64,000 nt of DNA from Acinetobacter sichuanensis (GTDB lineage: Bacteria > Pseudomonadota > Gammaproteobacteria > Pseudomonadales > Moraxellaceae): positions 1 through 64,000 of the forward strand of contig NZ_PYIX02000007.1 in assembly GCF_003024515.2 (NCBI RefSeq). Direction: 5' to 3'. Numbering within the stretch: the first letter of the stretch is position 1; the number at the start of each line of letters is the position of its first letter. Of this stretch, positions 36,471 through 44,738 are shown piece by piece. The notes under the pieces are model-generated. The model saw only the letters and a program-made list of their open reading frames with translations, ran no database searches and was not told the DNA's origin. The position numbers and the translations under genes were made by a program.

Positions 36471-37652
36471 ATGACAGGGAAGGCAGATTTTTCATATGGA
36501 TCAACGTTTGTGCAAAAAATAAATTCGGCTGAAAGCATTCGAGGCTTAGCGTGTTTAGCTGTGGTTTTTTCACATTTAAGCCTAAGCTTTATTCCGTATT
36601 TGCATTATTTTGATGTCAATGATGTTGCTAATAACCAATTGATTTATGCGATTCATCATTCACCTTTTGCATTTTTGTATTCGGGAACGGCTGCTGTTTT
36701 TATCTTTTTTGTGCTGAGTGGTTATGTTTTGAGTTATGCCATTTGTAAAAATCCTGCACAGATTTCCTTTAAGCTTAAAAATATGTGGATTAAACGTTAT
36801 CCGCGTTTAATGATTCCTGCTTTGTTTTCTTGTTTATTGATTTGGGTTGTATTTAATACCATTAAGATTGATAGTCAGCATGCTGGCGGATGGCTACAAA
36901 GTTATGTCACTCAAGTTTTTTCATTAAAAACTGTTTTTTATGAAGGCACAATTGGTTCTTTTCTTTTTGCAGAAAGTAATATTAATTGGGTACTTTGGAC
37001 GATGACCATTGAATTACTCGGTTCATTTACTTTATTTATCTTAATTGGGTTACGCCAACTGCATCATGTCGTATTTTTTATAGGCTCAATTGTCTTTGCC
37101 TACTTTGCTTATTATTGGCGTGGTGAAGGCTTTTGTATGGGAATCTCTAGCTTTATTATTGGCATGTATATTTATTTTTATGGTCGCCAAATTTCGCTTT
37201 TATGTGCAAGTACATTACTAATTTTAGGTTTATATTTAGCAGGTGCACATAATACAAGTCAGTCATATGTTTGGTTATATGAATGGCTTGGTAATCGAAC
37301 CTATGAGTATGGCAATTTTTTTGCGGGTATTTTGATTGTTTATAGTATTTTAATGAATCAAAAACTATCAAATATATTAGATCAGCCTTTATTGGTTTGG
37401 TTAGGTAAATTATCTTTTTCAGTATATTTGCTACATTTAATGTTGATGTATCTGATTTGTCTGCCATTTTTAAATTTATTTTTAAGTTGGGGATGGAGCT
37501 ATTTGAGTGCTGTGATGTGGGCATCAAGTATTTTCATTATTGTTACTCTCGGTATTGCCCAAGTTTATAGTCATTATGTTGATGAACTTTCTATTTATGT
37601 CAGTCAAAAAATCGCAAAGCTCATTTTAAAACCTAAAGATCAAGTATCATAA
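36471..37652 (+). CDS. Acyltransferase 3 family membrane protein (OafA-like)
   Basis: About 393 residues with 10 or so membrane helices. INSAESIRGLACLAVVFSHLSLS holds the R-x-x-A and the catalytic-type His of the acyltransferase-3 family. KRYPRLMIPALFSCLL and NWVLWTMTIELLGSF (a conserved W-x-x-x-x-E motif) follow. Such proteins move acetyl, succinyl or other acyl groups onto extracellular sugars. Downstream position suggests it decorates the pga polymer or another surface glycan, but the terminator between them argues for separate expression. The GTG at 36438 lies inside that terminator; I use the ATG at 36471. Confidence 0.87.
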   Translation: MTGKADFSYGSTFVQKINSAESIRGLACLAVVFSHLSLSFIPYLHYFDVNDVANNQLIYAIHHSPFAFLYSGTAAVFIFFVLSGYVLSYAICKNPAQISFKLKNMWIKRYPRLMIPALFSCLLIWVVFNTIKIDSQHAGGWLQSYVTQVFSLKTVFYEGTIGSFLFAESNINWVLWTMTIELLGSFTLFILIGLRQLHHVVFFIGSIVFAYFAYYWRGEGFCMGISSFIIGMYIYFYGRQISLLCASTLLILGLYLAGAHNTSQSYVWLYEWLGNRTYEYGNFFAGILIVYSILMNQKLSNILDQPLLVWLGKLSFSVYLLHLMLMYLICLPFLNLFLSWGWSYLSAVMWASSIFIIVTLGIAQVYSHYVDELSIYVSQKIAKLILKPKDQVS

Positions 37653-37745
37653 AGATACAGTTTTTTTGATTCAGTTTATTTTGCGACATCATAAAATCAT
37701 TTAATATATTGATCGGCAATGAAAATAATTTGAGTCTTAAAAATA

Positions 37746-38381
37746 ATGAAATATTTAAATTCTATTGTACTTTGTATGATGTGTAGTGCGACATTTGCAA
37801 ACTCCACGATCAATTTTGGAAATTTAAAACAAAGTAAAACTTTAGACAAAGCATGTACACAAGATGATGCGGATGTATTTGAAGTCAAAACTTATCAATT
37901 AAAATCTGGAAAAGTACAATTAAAAACTTATTCGTGTACAACAGAAAAGCAGGGCAAAACACAATATTATTCAGGTTTTGGTCTTCAGCTTGCTTCAGGT
38001 CAAATGATTTATTTTTATGATCAGTTATCTGATGCGATTGGTTATGTAGGAGTCAGTTCGCAACGTGTCGATCAATCTACCGTGGTTTTTGATAATATGT
38101 ATGAGCGTGGTGGTGATTTGGTTTTTGTATGGATGCAGGACGAGCAACATATTTATGCAAGCAAAGTCCCTTATATGGCATCGGATGAAGGTGGTATTAA
38201 AATTTCAGCACAAGATCAAAAGATTTATTTACAAAAACAACTGTATTTAGGTGAAAATAAACAACAACAAGCGCAGTATAAAAAAATTGGGCAAGGCATT
38301 GTATTAAAAAAACAAGCAGGAAAAGGCATGGTTTATCTGTCTGGAGATCTTAAAAAATTTCAACAAGAACATTTACAATAA
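37746..38381 (+). CDS. Secreted hypothetical protein
   Basis: 211 residues with a short Sec signal peptide (MKYLNSIVLCMMCSATFA, cut before NSTINFG). The mature part is rich in Lys, Gln and Tyr with alternating polar and hydrophobic residues, suggesting a beta-rich periplasmic fold. Two cysteines (one near KACTQDD, one in the TYSCTTEK strand) could form a disulfide. No family recognised. It follows the acyltransferase at 93 bases on the same strand, and a second anchored hypothetical protein follows it; whether they belong together is not clear. Confidence 0.8.
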   Translation: MKYLNSIVLCMMCSATFANSTINFGNLKQSKTLDKACTQDDADVFEVKTYQLKSGKVQLKTYSCTTEKQGKTQYYSGFGLQLASGQMIYFYDQLSDAIGYVGVSSQRVDQSTVVFDNMYERGGDLVFVWMQDEQHIYASKVPYMASDEGGIKISAQDQKIYLQKQLYLGENKQQQAQYKKIGQGIVLKKQAGKGMVYLSGDLKKFQQEHLQ

Positions 38382-38451
38382 AGTGAAAAAGATGATCTTT
38401 AACTCAGGTCAAAGTATGGTTTATTGAGATTAGGTAAAGGAGTTTCAAATC

Positions 38452-38904
38452 ATGAAATGGTTGCTGATCATCATTGCTATTGGGGTGATTTTTTTTATTT
38501 TTAGAGTTATTTCTAAACAACAACTTTCACAGTTAAAATCAACGACATTTAAACCCTTTAAAGATGCTGTTCAACCTAAAAGTAGTGTGACAAAAGTTGA
38601 GCCATTAGCACTGAGTGATGAAGAACAGCAATTATTTGATGATGTCGCCAAACTTTTTTTCGAACAACACATACAACAGCAAGACATTGAACAAGCAGAA
38701 CACATAGAACAGCAATTTTTGAATAAAATGCCAAGTAAAACAGACAGTCAAATTGGTGAGTTTGACCTTGGCGAATGGTGTATTTATTGGAATTATCGTC
38801 AGCAGTCTTTAGAGTACTATGTTGGGAAATATGGCATTTTTTATACTCATGTTGACCGTCATGGGGTTGAACATAAGGCTGAATTGATGAAAGCATCATC
38901 ATAA
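38452..38904 (+). CDS. Membrane-anchored hypothetical protein
   Basis: 150 residues. One N-terminal helix (MKWLLIIIAIGVIFFIFRVI, about 1-20) leaves a cytoplasmic or periplasmic tail. The middle (about 52-85) is helical and very rich in Gln and Glu (EQQLFDDVAKLFFEQHIQQQ). The last 45 residues (GEWCIYWNYRQQSLEYYVGKYG) form a Trp/Tyr-rich beta-like block. No known family recognised. AAAGGAG stands 9 bases ahead of the ATG, a strong ribosome-binding site. Expression looks real; function unknown. Confidence 0.78.
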   Translation: MKWLLIIIAIGVIFFIFRVISKQQLSQLKSTTFKPFKDAVQPKSSVTKVEPLALSDEEQQLFDDVAKLFFEQHIQQQDIEQAEHIEQQFLNKMPSKTDSQIGEFDLGEWCIYWNYRQQSLEYYVGKYGIFYTHVDRHGVEHKAELMKASS

Positions 38905-39007
38905 GTTTTTTATTATCTGCTCTAAATTGAATACATTAGTCTATTTAATTTTATGAGCTTTTGTTTAGGATTTTTTGCTTTCAAACGCCATTTTAAAAGA
39001 AAGACAT

Positions 39008-39922
39008 TTATGAAGATGGGGGGATGAGGTCATTAAAGGTTTCTAGCATTTGATCCCAGATTGGTTCAGACCCTTTACGAAAATATCCCATATGCCCAAT
39101 TTGTTTTAAACCAAAATCATCTGCACAAATGTTAATAAAATGCATTGGTGCATGTTTATAGTGCTGCATAAAAGCATATCGTGACTTTGGTAAAGCCCAG
39201 TCATCATCTAAAGCAGCGACAGCATAGATCGGTGTTTTGACTGCTGCATAAAGACGATGGAGTTCTTTTTGTTCAGGATCAGCAAAAAAATAAGTTGGAT
39301 TTTTACACCACTTTCGCCACTCTTGATAGACGCCTTTAGGTAAGTCTGCGCCCATTTTGAATTTACTCCAAGGCAAGTAACCTGTGAATGCCACTAGCGA
39401 TGGGAAAACAATATTCCAAATCACTTGAACTTTTATTTTCTCTTTCAATGGCATATAGCCATGCCAGCCGGCACCTGTGCCAAAACAATACATCGCTGTG
39501 ACTTTATGATGGTTGGATGTTAGACCTAAAGCTTGTCCACCGTAGGAATGACCAACCAGAAAAAGAGGAAGCTGTTCATCTGAAAAATGATCAATTGCAC
39601 CTACTAAATCTAACTTGCCCCAATCTAAATAGGACATTTCAAAGCCTTTTAGTTGTTGAGGTGCAGATTGAGCAACACCACGATAGTCAAAGGTGAGCAC
39701 TTGAAAGCCTTGCTGAGCAGCATATTCAGAGAAACGACGATAAAAAGCTTGCGGTACGCCCGTTGCACAAGACAGTAAAATTTTAGCCCGAATCTCTTGC
39801 TCTGGTGTATAGCTGACTCCGACTAAATCATAACCGTCTAAAGCTTGAAATGAGCAAGTATCAACTCGAAAGGATTGATAAACTCTATTTTCAGTATGAG
39901 CGAATTTTAAGTTTTCTATCAT
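39008..39922 (-). CDS. Alpha/beta hydrolase (serine aminopeptidase-like)
   Basis: About 304 residues, a soluble alpha/beta-hydrolase-fold esterase or lipase-like enzyme. GHSYG (124-128, S126) is the nucleophile elbow. FDYRGVAQS follows the second strand as in Hydrolase_4 members, AALDDDWALP carries the likely acid Asp, and the terminal QIGHMGYFR carries the catalytic His. Substrate unknown. The frame opens at an ATG at 39934, but GAGGGA lies between it and the ATG at 39922, an ideal ribosome-binding site for the latter, which I use. It lies downstream of the enoyl-CoA hydratase gene on the same strand, spaced 42 bases, so the two may form an operon in fatty-acyl or aromatic acid metabolism. 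Confidence 0.85.
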   Translation of the reverse strand: MIENLKFAHTENRVYQSFRVDTCSFQALDGYDLVGVSYTPEQEIRAKILLSCATGVPQAFYRRFSEYAAQQGFQVLTFDYRGVAQSAPQQLKGFEMSYLDWGKLDLVGAIDHFSDEQLPLFLVGHSYGGQALGLTSNHHKVTAMYCFGTGAGWHGYMPLKEKIKVQVIWNIVFPSLVAFTGYLPWSKFKMGADLPKGVYQEWRKWCKNPTYFFADPEQKELHRLYAAVKTPIYAVAALDDDWALPKSRYAFMQHYKHAPMHFINICADDFGLKQIGHMGYFRKGSEPIWDQMLETFNDLIPPSS

Positions 39923-39964
39923 CTTTTCCCTCATTTTTAACTGTCTATATCATGTGATGTGTGT

Positions 39965-40753
39965 TTATTTACCTTGAAAACGTGGTGCTCGACGCTCGAT
40001 CATCGCTTTTACACCTTCTTGTGCATCTTCAGATGCAAGTAATGGTGTCAGTAATTCTTGTAAATTTCCAAAAGCAATTTCAGGGCTATGTAAAAATGCT
40101 TGATGAGCAGATTTTAAGGCTGCCTGTACGGCAAGGGGCGCGGCTTGAGCAATACTTTCAGCGATTTCAAGTGCTCGAATAAGTTGATTATTGCCTTCTA
40201 CGACTTCTGTCACAAGGTTCATTTCATACGCAGTTTGTGCATAGAAAAGATCGCCTGTGAGTACGTATTTCATGGCTTTTACCCAACCTGCAGCTTGAAC
40301 GAAACGTACTGTTGCACCACCAAAAGGTAAAATACCGCGTTGTACTTCAATTTGTGTAAATTGAGTATTTTCATTAGCAATGACGATATCTGAATTCAAC
40401 ATCAGCTCAATTCCTGCGGTATAGCAATAACCTTGAACCGCAGTAACTAAGGGTTTTGTTCTCTGACGACCCACTGTACCCCAAGGGTTGACGATATCAT
40501 CAGAAAAATTAAAAACACCCTCAGCCAATTTAGGTTGTAGTTCGACTAAATCAAGCCCTGCAGTAAAATGATCACCATGAGCAAAAACGACGGCACATCT
40601 AAGTTCGGGGTTATTTTCGTATTCTGTTAAAGCTAAAGATAAATCTTGGATCAGATGACTATCAAAAGCATTACGTTTACTTGCTCTGTCTAAGCCGATC
40701 AGGTACAAATGACCACGAATTTCACGACTGACTTTTCCTTGCGTATTTGACAT
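39965..40753 (-). CDS. Enoyl-CoA hydratase/isomerase family (crotonase)
   Basis: 262 residues, a crotonase-fold enzyme acting on acyl-CoA thioesters. VFAHGDHFTAGLDLVELQ contains the first oxyanion-hole segment (A-G-L-D-L) and TAVQGYCYTAGIELMLNSD the second (G-Y-C-Y-T-A-G). In place of the two paired catalytic glutamates of hydratases, E appears in the IELML region and the expected second site reads EVQRGILPFGG, so hydratase activity is not certain. MIERRAPRFQGK is the normal C-terminus. The GTG at 40765 is not needed; the ATG at 40753 has GTGAGAAC before it. Probably co-transcribed with the hydrolase gene that follows. Confidence 0.88.
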   Translation of the reverse strand: MSNTQGKVSREIRGHLYLIGLDRASKRNAFDSHLIQDLSLALTEYENNPELRCAVVFAHGDHFTAGLDLVELQPKLAEGVFNFSDDIVNPWGTVGRQRTKPLVTAVQGYCYTAGIELMLNSDIVIANENTQFTQIEVQRGILPFGGATVRFVQAAGWVKAMKYVLTGDLFYAQTAYEMNLVTEVVEGNNQLIRALEIAESIAQAAPLAVQAALKSAHQAFLHSPEIAFGNLQELLTPLLASEDAQEGVKAMIERRAPRFQGK

Positions 40754-41014
40754 TATTGTTCTCACTTAGATCTTTATATCATTAATACATCAATACTTTT
40801 AACTGATCATTTTAAAACGATCAATTCAATCAACATGACTGATGGGTTTATAGTTGTACCATAGATCCTTAAAAATAAGTCTATTTATGCTGTATTACTC
40901 TGATTCAAATCATTTCATTCATATTGAAAAATAGACAGATTATTTAGAGCAGCTGGCTTGCATTCACGTTATTTTTTTTCATAATAAGCTATTATTTTTT
41001 AGTGCAGCTTAGCG

Positions 41015-41587
41015 ATGTCTTCTTTAGAAATATTCTCAGTGATCATTAGTATTATCGGGGTTGCACTGACGATCAAACGTAATATGTTATGTTGGTTTTT
41101 TAACTTTTTTGCCTTTGTTTTATATGCTTATCTATTTTTTCAAGTCAAACTTTATGGCGAAACTATTTTACAATTTTTCTTTATTATTATTAACTTTTAT
41201 GGCTTTTATCACTGGTTGAAAGGTAAACAACAGGATCATGAAATTCGTATTGAACCAATTGCTATAAAAAATGTGATTATTCAAATGATTTTAGCTGCTT
41301 TAGGTGGCTTAGTATTTGGATTAAGTTTGCATTATTTTACTGATGCTGCTTTGCCAATGTTAGATTCTCAATTGGCTGCATTTAGTTTACTTGCTACTTA
41401 TTGGACGAGTCGTAAACATATTGCGACATGGGTTTTATGGGTTTTTGTTGATATTGTTTATGTTGCAATGTTTATTCATAAAGATCTGCAACTTACGGCA
41501 GGTTTATATGCAGCATTTGTGGTGATGGCTGCATTTGGTTGGTGGCAGTGGGAGCAAGTAAAAAAGAAACAAATGCTTCAGATATAA
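41015..41587 (+). CDS. pnuC: Nicotinamide riboside/mononucleotide transporter PnuC
   Basis: A 190-residue inner-membrane protein with seven helices, a facilitator that brings nicotinamide riboside into the cell for NAD salvage. The PnuC signatures are visible: WFFNFFAFVLYAYLFF, YGETILQFFFIIINFYGFYHW (first W-x-x-x-W region) and WVLWVFVDIVYVAMFIHKDL, followed by GWWQW. Loops are short as in Neisseria and Haemophilus PnuC. A small unknown gene follows at 18 bases and may be co-transcribed. Confidence 0.92.
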   Translation: MSSLEIFSVIISIIGVALTIKRNMLCWFFNFFAFVLYAYLFFQVKLYGETILQFFFIIINFYGFYHWLKGKQQDHEIRIEPIAIKNVIIQMILAALGGLVFGLSLHYFTDAALPMLDSQLAAFSLLATYWTSRKHIATWVLWVFVDIVYVAMFIHKDLQLTAGLYAAFVVMAAFGWWQWEQVKKKQMLQI

Positions 41588-41605
41588 CCGACAGAGAGCC
41601 AAGAG

Positions 41606-41878
41606 ATGATCATTGATTTTGTTGCAATGCAAATAGAAAAATTTCAAAAACTGGCTGAAAAAATTCAGTCCGAACCTGAGTATTATTTAGATTTTGATTC
41701 AGTTTCGGACTTTTATAAAGCGAAATGGCTACAGGATTTTCCGCAGGGCACAACATGGGCGGTCACAGGTTTAGACAATGGGGCAGACGAATTCGATATT
41801 TTAATCGAATATCGTCATTATTTTTTAGTGATTGAATATTGCCAACAGTTAAAAGTATATACAGGAATTAAACAGTAA
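41606..41878 (+). CDS. Small hypothetical acidic protein
   Basis: 90 residues; acidic, soluble, no signal peptide. It starts MIIDFVAMQIEKFQKLAEKI (a helix) and continues with YYLDFDSVSDFYKAKWLQDF and a beta-like end (FDILIEYRHYFLVIEYCQ). AGCCAAGAG stands before the ATG. No family recognised. It is 18 bases after pnuC on the same strand, so it is likely read on the same transcript; no role in NAD salvage is visible. Confidence 0.7.
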   Translation: MIIDFVAMQIEKFQKLAEKIQSEPEYYLDFDSVSDFYKAKWLQDFPQGTTWAVTGLDNGADEFDILIEYRHYFLVIEYCQQLKVYTGIKQ

Positions 41879-42025
41879 AGATTCGAGATAATTGATTAGA
41901 ATATATTATTCAAAAAGAAGTCTAAATTAGCTTTGTGATATAGCATTTTCTGTGAATAATCGTTGAAAGATGATTCATCTAAAATAAGTAAATATCTAAA
42001 ATATAAATCAAAATGGTAGGTTGCA

Positions 42026-43183
42026 ATGAAAGTGTGGGGTAAATTCAGTGCATTAATAAATGGAAATATTATTTTAAACTGGCATCCTCTTACCCAATGT
42101 TGTTTAGTGATGGTATTAGGTGCTTTAGTTTATATTCTATGGATTGCATGGTATATTTTTGTTTTTAGTATACCAACAATGAAATATTGGATGAATGAAA
42201 GTTTATATCATTCACATTTAATTATTTCAGTGATTATTTTAATTATATTTTTACTATTGGCATTTTTAAGTTGTAAATTTAAAAGACATAAAAAACTACA
42301 AAAAGGTTTTCCATATTTTGCAATTTTATATTTTGGTGCGACATTAATTTATGGTGGTTTTAATGTTGGTATTCTAAGCCCAGCAACACTTGGTGGATAT
42401 ATTAGTCTCATTTTTGTGGGTATTGTGTTGTTTGAACGAAAAATTATTTATAGTACAGTCATTCCTGTCACTATTTTTATGCTTGTGTGTATGGTTTTAA
42501 GTGGTTTAGAAAAAATTCCTTATGCACCATTATTTAGTCGAGAACTTAATCAAACAATTTTATCGGAAAATTCATTTTGGATTTATAGCATGTTATTTTT
42601 ATATGCTCCGATTTTTATATTCTCAATTATCCTTTTTGAAGTATTATTAACACAGTGGCGTAATCGAGAAGCTCAAATTCAGCACATGAGTTTATTTGAC
42701 CCATTGACCAATATTTATAATCGTCGCAGTTTGGCAGAACGTTTGAATTTTATGCAGGTTGAAAATCAAGATTATGCTTTAATTTTACTAGATCTTGATC
42801 ATTTTAAACATATTAATGATCATTATGGGCATAATATTGGTGATATTGCGTTGATTAAAGTTGCTCAATTATTTAATTTACATTTAAGCGATGGAGATAT
42901 GGCAGGTCGATATGGTGGAGAAGAATTTTTATTGATTTTGCAAAATAAAACACAGCAGCAAGCTGTATTAATTGCAGAACAGTTTCGACAGTATATTGAA
43001 CAAGAGCCTATTCCTTTAGATTCACATTATGAGATTTATATAACTGCGAGTTTTGGGGTGGCTGTATCTGAAGAAAATGTGAATAAAGAAATGGTTTTAA
43101 AACATGCTGATCAGGCATTATATCTTGCTAAAAATAAAGGGCGTAATCAAGTTCGGTCTTATACTGAGGTACAAGAAATCTAA
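42026..43183 (+). CDS. Diguanylate cyclase, membrane-bound GGDEF protein
   Basis: 385 residues. Six predicted helices (about residues 25-205) form a MASE-like membrane sensor. A cytoplasmic GGDEF domain (about 225-380) follows, with DPLTNIYNRRSL, ILLDLDHFKHIND, and the active site at G297-G298-E299-E300-F301. All active residues are intact, so it should make c-di-GMP. The position that usually holds the inhibitory RxxD site reads S-D-G-D, lacking the Arg, so product feedback may be lost. The enzyme could feed the PgaC/PgaD synthase encoded about 6 kb away, an inference. Single gene. Confidence 0.92.
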   Translation: MKVWGKFSALINGNIILNWHPLTQCCLVMVLGALVYILWIAWYIFVFSIPTMKYWMNESLYHSHLIISVIILIIFLLLAFLSCKFKRHKKLQKGFPYFAILYFGATLIYGGFNVGILSPATLGGYISLIFVGIVLFERKIIYSTVIPVTIFMLVCMVLSGLEKIPYAPLFSRELNQTILSENSFWIYSMLFLYAPIFIFSIILFEVLLTQWRNREAQIQHMSLFDPLTNIYNRRSLAERLNFMQVENQDYALILLDLDHFKHINDHYGHNIGDIALIKVAQLFNLHLSDGDMAGRYGGEEFLLILQNKTQQQAVLIAEQFRQYIEQEPIPLDSHYEIYITASFGVAVSEENVNKEMVLKHADQALYLAKNKGRNQVRSYTEVQEI

Positions 43184-43234
43184 TTGTTAATATAAAAAAT
43201 TATTCAATATCTTATTTAAAATGATCTGTTGCAC

Positions 43235-43438
43235 TTAAATTTTAATAAATTTGGGTAAAAATATAAGTGCAACACCAATAATAAGCATGAAGAATATATT
43301 TTCAATAAAATAAGGGTAAAGCATTAAAATAATGCCAGAGACCAAGACCACCATATTTTTTTGTTTTTTACCAAAAATAAAATAGCCTAAGCCTATTGAG
43401 CTAAAAACTACACCTAAAAGTAAAACTGTAGTATTCAT
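43235..43438 (-). CDS. Small two-helix membrane protein
   Basis: 67 residues with two to three hydrophobic stretches (about 3-22, 30-45 and 48-63) separated by GKKQKNM, a positively charged hairpin loop. Hydrophobic throughout; no signature. Start ATG with an A-rich leader only. The opposite strand shows no good alternative frame, and the amphipathic pattern is protein-like, so I regard it as a real small membrane protein of unknown role. Confidence 0.6.
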   Translation of the reverse strand: MNTTVLLLGVVFSSIGLGYFIFGKKQKNMVVLVSGIILMLYPYFIENIFFMLIIGVALIFLPKFIKI

Positions 43439-43593
43439 TTTTTATCATATTGATTGCTTAAAAAATCAGTATGACAAATTGAACTGAAGATATACTTAAA
43501 ATATAGATATATTTAAATTTGATAATTTTTTTAATGAGTTTAAATAAGTCAAAAATAAACTATCAAAATCAATATGATGAAAAGGAGAAAGCA

Positions 43594-44073
43594 ATGTCCG
43601 TGATTTTACCTGTTGCTCAACGTGGTGAACCGATTCTAAGCCTGATTGCAGCGTCTGTTGCTGAGCATGAGTTTGGCAGTGAATGGTTGACTCAGTTGGC
43701 TTCGGCTTTATATGAAACCATGATGGCACGTCAGGGCGTGGGGATTGCTGCACCGCAGGTGTATATTTCCAAGCGCATCATTATCGTGGCGTCACGAGCA
43801 AATCCACGTTATCCCTATGCACCAACAATGGAAGCTGTGGTGATGGTAAACCCTGAGATATTTGAATTTTCATCTGAAACAGTGGCGGGTGAAGAGGGCT
43901 GTTTAAGTGTTCCTGATGAGCGAGGACAGGTGACTCGTGCGGAACAGATTTCAGTGTGTTATTACACGCTGAATGGCGAAAAAGTTGAAACCACATTTTC
44001 AGGTTTTCCTGCTCGAATTGTGCAGCATGAGGTCGATCATTTGAATGGTGTATTATTTGTTGATCGGTTATAA
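43594..44073 (+). CDS. def: Peptide deformylase
   Basis: 159 residues, removes the formyl group from nascent protein N-termini with a metal ion. All three motifs are present: GVGIAAPQ (48-55), EGCLS (101-105, C103 ligand) and QHEVDH (144-149, H145 and H149 ligands, E146 base). The longest frame starts at a non-ATG codon at 43519, but AAAGGAG at a proper distance fixes the start at the ATG at 43594. A second, divergent def paralogue is common in this group, and this one lies away from fmt, so it may be the extra copy; that is inference. A cold-shock gene follows. Confidence 0.93.
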   Translation: MSVILPVAQRGEPILSLIAASVAEHEFGSEWLTQLASALYETMMARQGVGIAAPQVYISKRIIIVASRANPRYPYAPTMEAVVMVNPEIFEFSSETVAGEEGCLSVPDERGQVTRAEQISVCYYTLNGEKVETTFSGFPARIVQHEVDHLNGVLFVDRL

Positions 44074-44173
44074 GAGATTTATTGCGGTCATGCCTTGGTA
44101 AAATTTATTTTTTATGTTTCCATTTTGAAGATGGGTATAATAGCTCAATTGTGTAAAATTTTGGGAAATGTAT

Positions 44174-44467
44174 ATGGCATCTGAATTCCAGCAAGGGAAA
44201 ATTAAGCAGTATCACGCAGATCGTGGTTTTGGTTTTATCGGTGGAGCAGAGGAAGACATTTTCTTTCATATCTCTGATTTTCCGCTTGAAGATGGTGAGC
44301 CTAAGCGCAATGAACGTGTTAAGTTTTTAATTGCCGATAACAATGGAAAACCACGTGCAATTAAGATTGAACGTGTTGCAGATAATTCAGCCAAAGCAAA
44401 AAAGACGAAAGTGGTGAAGCATAATAATGCGATTACCAATACTTTGTTGTCGAATTTTAGAAAATGA
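44174..44467 (+). CDS. Cold-shock domain protein with C-terminal basic tail
   Basis: About 97 residues. The first 65 form a cold-shock domain that binds single-stranded nucleic acid: GKIKQYHADRGFGFIGG carries RNP1-like GFGFI and DIFFHISDF is RNP2-like. The tail (about 68-97, AKAKKTKVVKHNNAITNTLL) is basic and not part of a normal Csp, which usually has about 70 residues. The ATG at 44174 is preferred over 44168 because GGGA is then properly spaced. It sits just before the DUF559 remnant and the large STAND gene; the cold-shock gene itself looks intact. Confidence 0.9.
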   Translation: MASEFQQGKIKQYHADRGFGFIGGAEEDIFFHISDFPLEDGEPKRNERVKFLIADNNGKPRAIKIERVADNSAKAKKTKVVKHNNAITNTLLSNFRK

Positions 44468-44562
44468 TCAGTCCGATAAAGTGACTAAATTCCTCCCTTT
44501 GAAGCTGAAAGGATTTTTTAGCGTAAGGGAGGATAAGTTTTTTAATTAAAGTAATAATAACA

Positions 44563-44670
44563 ATGAAACCTTATAATAAAAATTTAAAACAGGCATCTCG
44601 TGACCTAAGAAATAATATGACCGACGCTGAAAAGTTGTTGTGGTCGAGAATTCGTTGCAAGCAGGTTTAG
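44563..44670 (+). pseudogene. DUF559 protein, truncated N-terminal remnant
   Basis: A 35-codon frame starting MKPYNKNLKQASRDLRNNMT and continuing DAEKLLWSRIRCKQV before a TAG. This is the opening of DUF559 proteins (Vsr-like endonuclease fold, usually about 120 residues), with the D-A-E-x-x-L-W motif intact. The rest of the domain, including the catalytic part, is gone. Directly after the stop the sequence becomes very AT-rich up to the STAND gene. The break fits replacement of the gene's body by the inserted defence gene. No DUF559 3' part is seen beyond 48,521. Confidence 0.8.
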
Positions 44671-44738
44671 TAATTCAAATTTGATAAATTATTTTAAAAA
44701 GATATAATTTTTTCAATAAAATTATTTGGATAGACTAA

